Assembly (NCBI GenBank): GCA_012728505.1
Contig: JAAYEY010000059.1
Span: forward strand, 1-8,513
Length of the DNA stretch: 8,513 nt
Direction: 5' to 3'
Source: Synergistaceae bacterium
GTDB lineage: Bacteria > Synergistota > Synergistia > Synergistales > Synergistaceae
Numbering within the stretch: the first letter of the stretch is position 1; each line of letters begins with the position of its first letter. Of the stretch, positions 6,435 to 8,513 are shown one piece after another. The notes under the pieces are model-generated. The model made no database searches and was not told where the DNA came from. It saw only the letters and a list, made by a program, of their open reading frames with translations. The translations under genes were made by a program, and so were the position numbers.

Positions 6435-7164
6435 AACTAATTCCTCCCTGTGATGAGAATGCTTCATTTTGCTTATCGAGACCATTCATCTTTGCCAATA
6501 TATTTCTTCTCTCATAGGGCTTTTCAAGAACTGAATGAGAGTGACGGAGATGATCCTTCATTAATTTGTCTGCGGATGTTTCATCCTTGGACAATATAGC
6601 GTTCAGTATGCGTCTGTGTTCCTCGGAGCTGTAATTTTTTTCCTCAGTGAGTGGATCAAAGAAAAGAATATAAACATTAGTACGCAGGATGATATTTTCA
6701 ACATATTCGATAAGAACAATATTTTTACTTGCATCGGCTATTAGCTTGTGAAAATTATTGTTAGCTTCAAGACTTGCCTCTATATCACGGGCACGAAAAG
6801 CAAATTCTTCATCCCTAATCACTTCTTCAAACCGTTCAGCCGTACGTCTGTCAATACCGTTATGGCAAGCAAGCTGTACACTGAGTGCCTCAAGATGCTC
6901 CCGGACATTGTATGCTCCTTCTATTTCTGACAGACTGGGCGCTGTCACTCTGGCTCCGCTGTTAGGAATTATCCTGACAAGCCCCTCGCTTGTGAGCTTT
7001 CTGAGAGCTTCTCTTACAGGAGTTCTGCTGACTCCCATTTCTTTGGAGATTTTGACTTCGGGGAGCCTTTCCCCTGGTTTGAGCTGCTTATTGACTATTT
7101 TAGCCCGCAGCTGAAGATAAACAAATTCTGATGAAGTATTATAGCAGTTTGTATGGTATATCAC
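6403..7164 (-). CDS. GntR-family transcriptional regulator with FCD domain
   Basis: From the GTG at 7164 the protein has 253 residues, typical for the FadR/FCD subfamily. A winged-helix DNA-binding domain covers about residues 14-77, with the recognition-helix signature SRTPVREALRKL (46-57) and the wing around NSGARVTAP. An all-helical FCD ligand domain follows. Its likely metal or ligand histidines are His139 (NNNFH), His183 (EEHRRI) and His205 (DHLRHSH). The GTG has AGGGGGA 6 nt upstream. An upstream in-frame ATG at 7284 would lie before the promoter and adds a sequence unrelated to the family. Effectors of FCD proteins are usually small organic acids or sugars, but none can be named here. 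The gene precedes and overlaps the sugar aminotransferase, the most obvious target besides itself. Confidence 0.92.
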   Translation of the reverse strand: MIYHTNCYNTSSEFVYLQLRAKIVNKQLKPGERLPEVKISKEMGVSRTPVREALRKLTSEGLVRIIPNSGARVTAPSLSEIEGAYNVREHLEALSVQLACHNGIDRRTAERFEEVIRDEEFAFRARDIEASLEANNNFHKLIADASKNIVLIEYVENIILRTNVYILFFDPLTEEKNYSSEEHRRILNAILSKDETSADKLMKDHLRHSHSVLEKPYERRNILAKMNGLDKQNEAFSSQGGISYDRTGKNTVL

Positions 7165-7200
7165 TGATTTTCCCCCTGAAACCTCATGTCTTTGAAACAC

Positions 7201-7226
7201 GACCGACAACACTACAGGTCGACAAC
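7201..7226. promoter_or_regulatory. Candidate operator: paired GACAAC repeats in the gntR leader
   Basis: On the plus strand GACCGACAAC (7201-7210) and GGTCGACAAC (7217-7226) are near-identical direct repeats whose starts are 16 bp apart. The second contains the palindrome GTCGAC. They cover the expected transcription start and early leader of the GntR-family gene, a usual place for autoregulation. The repeats are seen; binding is inferred. Confidence 0.35.
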
Positions 7227-7231
7227 TTCGT

Positions 7232-7259
7232 ATATTAGCATATATTAAAACAATCGCAA
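7232..7259 (-). promoter_or_regulatory. Candidate promoter for the gntR-aminotransferase unit
   Basis: On the minus strand TTGCGA (7254-7259) and TAATAT (7232-7237) are 16 bp apart. TGC directly before the -10 element gives the extended -10 pattern TGnTAATAT. Transcription would begin near 7225, about 60 nt before the GTG start. The -35 is only 2 bp from the -35 of the divergent plus-strand promoter. Confidence 0.55.
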
Positions 7260-7261
7260 GT

Positions 7262-7289
7262 TTGACATAAATCGTTTTACGCATAGAAT
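7262..7289 (+). promoter_or_regulatory. Near-consensus promoter, probably leaderless
   Basis: TTGACA (7262-7267, all six consensus bases) and TAGAAT (7284-7289, five of six) are 16 bp apart. The ATG of the small membrane protein begins 7 bases after the -10 element, where transcription normally starts, and no Shine-Dalgarno site precedes it. The mRNA would therefore begin at or within a base or two of its start codon. Confidence 0.7.
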
Positions 7290-7295
7290 TATCGC

Positions 7296-7556
7296 ATGTT
7301 TAAACGACTTTTAGTTCTATTCCTTTCATTCGGAACAATAATCGCCTTTGGTTATGCGCTGGGCGGCCTTGGAGGTTACATGTTCGACCAGGGCAAACCG
7401 CGGGTCATAGCTGCAGGCCTTGTGGGAGGCATCCTCTCCGCTACACTAGCCATGATAATATGGAGAACATACCTCAACGACATTGACAAAGAAGACGCCG
7501 AGATAAAGCTCCAAGCAGAAAAAAAGAGCCAATGTCAGTTCCCTGAAGAGAAATAA
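7296..7556 (+). CDS. Small two-helix membrane protein, possibly AtpZ/AtpI-like
   Basis: The protein has 86 residues: two membrane helices (about 4-27 and 37-57) joined by a short loop FDQGKPR, then a charged tail (about 59-86, Lys/Glu/Asp/Gln-rich). Glycine-rich helices with GGLGGYMFD and GLVGGILSA recall the AtpZ/AtpI family of ATP-synthase accessory proteins. The similarity is weak, no ATP synthase genes are in view and I would not assign that function. An ATG at codon 29 has GGAGG before it, but starting there would remove the first helix, so the ATG at 7296 is preferred. It is the only plus-strand gene in the window. It is divergent from the GntR gene, and its 3' end overlaps the LpxB-like gene. 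Confidence 0.75.
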   Translation: MFKRLLVLFLSFGTIIAFGYALGGLGGYMFDQGKPRVIAAGLVGGILSATLAMIIWRTYLNDIDKEDAEIKLQAEKKSQCQFPEEK

Positions 7557-8513
7557 TCAGAGACCTTTCTTGCTATCTTCGCTGCTGCACCTCTTTCGTG
7601 ATATATACATGAATATCCTCTTACAATCTCACTAAGTCTTTCCGGGTCAGAAATAAGATCTTCAACAAGCGCTGCCACCATTGACGGCGTCATTACACCC
7701 CTATGTTCCGGCACTATTTCCTTCCCTGTCATCCTGTTAGGTAGAGATGCATATTTGAGCCTCTTGCTGTACCAGTAGACCAGCTTTTTCTTCAACGCCT
7801 TCGCTCCCGGGACAGACATCGGGATAATTCCAGGAATACCGTCCATGGGGATGTTTTCCACTTGATTCATAGGTACTACAGCAAGAAGAGGAACGCTGAG
7901 CGACACTATCTGCAGATTGTTAGTGCCCGGAAAAGCAACGGCCAGACTCGAGGCTTTTATGGCCTCAAAGTTATTCTCGCGGATAAACCTGATCCTGTTT
8001 GGACCCTCCCACAATATCTCTTCCGGCTTTGATCCGCCCGACCAATTCAGTCCGGCACTTTTAAGTCCTTCCTTAAGCAGGTTTTCATCGACCACGGGAG
8101 CCACAGGCAAAAAAACATGGTAATTTGGATGTTTATTTAGAAATTCCATGGCCGCACATGTAAAAAAAGCAAACCCGTCTCTGTATTCAAAAGGCCTGCT
8201 GCCGGCGAGGAATGAAATGGCCTCCTCTCCCTCGGAAAGCCCCATTACTCTCCTTGCCTCATCCAGATCTTTACACTCCGGAGTACTGTCAAATATAAGA
8301 TTCCCAACCTTTGTGAACATATCTTTTTTAACTCCCTGAAGCTCAAATCTTTCCTCAGAAGCAGAATCGGGAACAAAGTAATGTTCTACTCTTTTCTTCC
8401 ATTTTGGTCGTTTAGTGTATATCATCCAGCCGCATCTCAGTTTTGCAGAAAGCAGAGCACCAAATAAGGGGTCTCCTCCTAACTGAAGGACAAGCCTCTT
8501 TACCTCTTTGTGA
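7535..8513 (-). CDS. LpxB-related glycosyltransferase (GT19-like), 5' end outside window
   Basis: The reading frame stays open to the right edge. The codons before the ATG at 8425 read a coherent LVLQLGGDPLFGALLSAKL, so that ATG is internal and the N-terminus lies beyond the window. About 325 residues are visible, against about 380 for LpxB. Lipid-A-disaccharide synthase joins UDP-2,3-diacylglucosamine to lipid X at the inner membrane. Family-like marks are the early LGGDPLFG, the central FLAGSRPFEYRDG (equivalent of the LPGSR loop) and FPGTNNLQIVSLSVPLLAVV (equivalent of the SGTATLE donor-binding region). The sequence is divergent and resembles the broader group of lipid-A-disaccharide-synthase-related proteins, so the acceptor may differ. 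It converges on and overlaps the small membrane protein gene by 22 bp, with no terminator between them. Confidence 0.8.
   Translation of the reverse strand, partial: HKEVKRLVLQLGGDPLFGALLSAKLRCGWMIYTKRPKWKKRVEHYFVPDSASEERFELQGVKKDMFTKVGNLIFDSTPECKDLDEARRVMGLSEGEEAISFLAGSRPFEYRDGFAFFTCAAMEFLNKHPNYHVFLPVAPVVDENLLKEGLKSAGLNWSGGSKPEEILWEGPNRIRFIRENNFEAIKASSLAVAFPGTNNLQIVSLSVPLLAVVPMNQVENIPMDGIPGIIPMSVPGAKALKKKLVYWYSKRLKYASLPNRMTGKEIVPEHRGVMTPSMVAALVEDLISDPERLSEIVRGYSCIYHERGAAAKIARKVSDYFSSGN

Noticed and set aside
7165..7284. N-terminal extension of the GntR regulator from the ATG at 7284
   Set aside because: It would cover the promoter, lacks a ribosome-binding site and encodes residues foreign to the family. 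The GTG at 7164 has a good site.

Overview
The window is a compact bacterial chromosome segment of moderate GC content. Eight protein genes are visible: seven on the minus strand and one on the plus strand. I see no rRNA, tRNA, CRISPR or complete transposon. An LpxB-type glycosyltransferase, a RodZ-like shape protein, a WbpE/ArnB-type sugar aminotransferase and a Firmicutes-like rsmB/PASTA/rpe order together suggest a diderm relative of the Firmicutes. My best guess is Synergistota. This is inferred from gene content and not proven.

Layout from left to right. Positions 1-306 carry no convincing gene. They hold a strong intrinsic terminator (30-63), a 130-bp segment bounded by 7-bp inverted repeats that may be a mobile-element relic (79-208), and a short hairpin with a GTAA loop (221-238). 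A tightly packed minus-strand operon occupies 307-4436. In transcription order it is rsmB (16S rRNA m5C methyltransferase), a membrane-anchored PASTA protein without a kinase, rpe (ribulose-phosphate 3-epimerase) and a rodZ-like gene. Gaps are 20 bp or less, and the last two junctions overlap. A candidate sigma-A promoter precedes rsmB. Upstream of it, a membrane zinc peptidase of the YugP type (4547-5236) ends at its own strong terminator.

From 5286 to 7164 a GntR/FCD-family regulator and a PLP-dependent nucleotide-sugar aminotransferase overlap by 32 bp, so they look co-transcribed. The regulator reads away from a small two-helix membrane protein (7296-7556, plus strand). The two candidate promoters stand back to back, and the plus-strand one is placed so that the mRNA would be leaderless. 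At the right edge an LpxB-like glycosyltransferase reads in from beyond the window and converges on the small gene with a 22-bp 3' overlap.

Taken together, the left operon resembles the Firmicutes def-fmt-rsmB-prpC-prkC-rsgA-rpe neighbourhood, with the kinase replaced by a kinase-less PASTA protein, and it also carries a cell-shape gene. The right half looks concerned with envelope glycan or lipid sugars and their local regulation. I found no clearly new multi-gene system. The most unusual points are the kinase-less PASTA gene at a prkC-like locus, the leaderless divergent promoter and the inverted-repeat segment near the left end.
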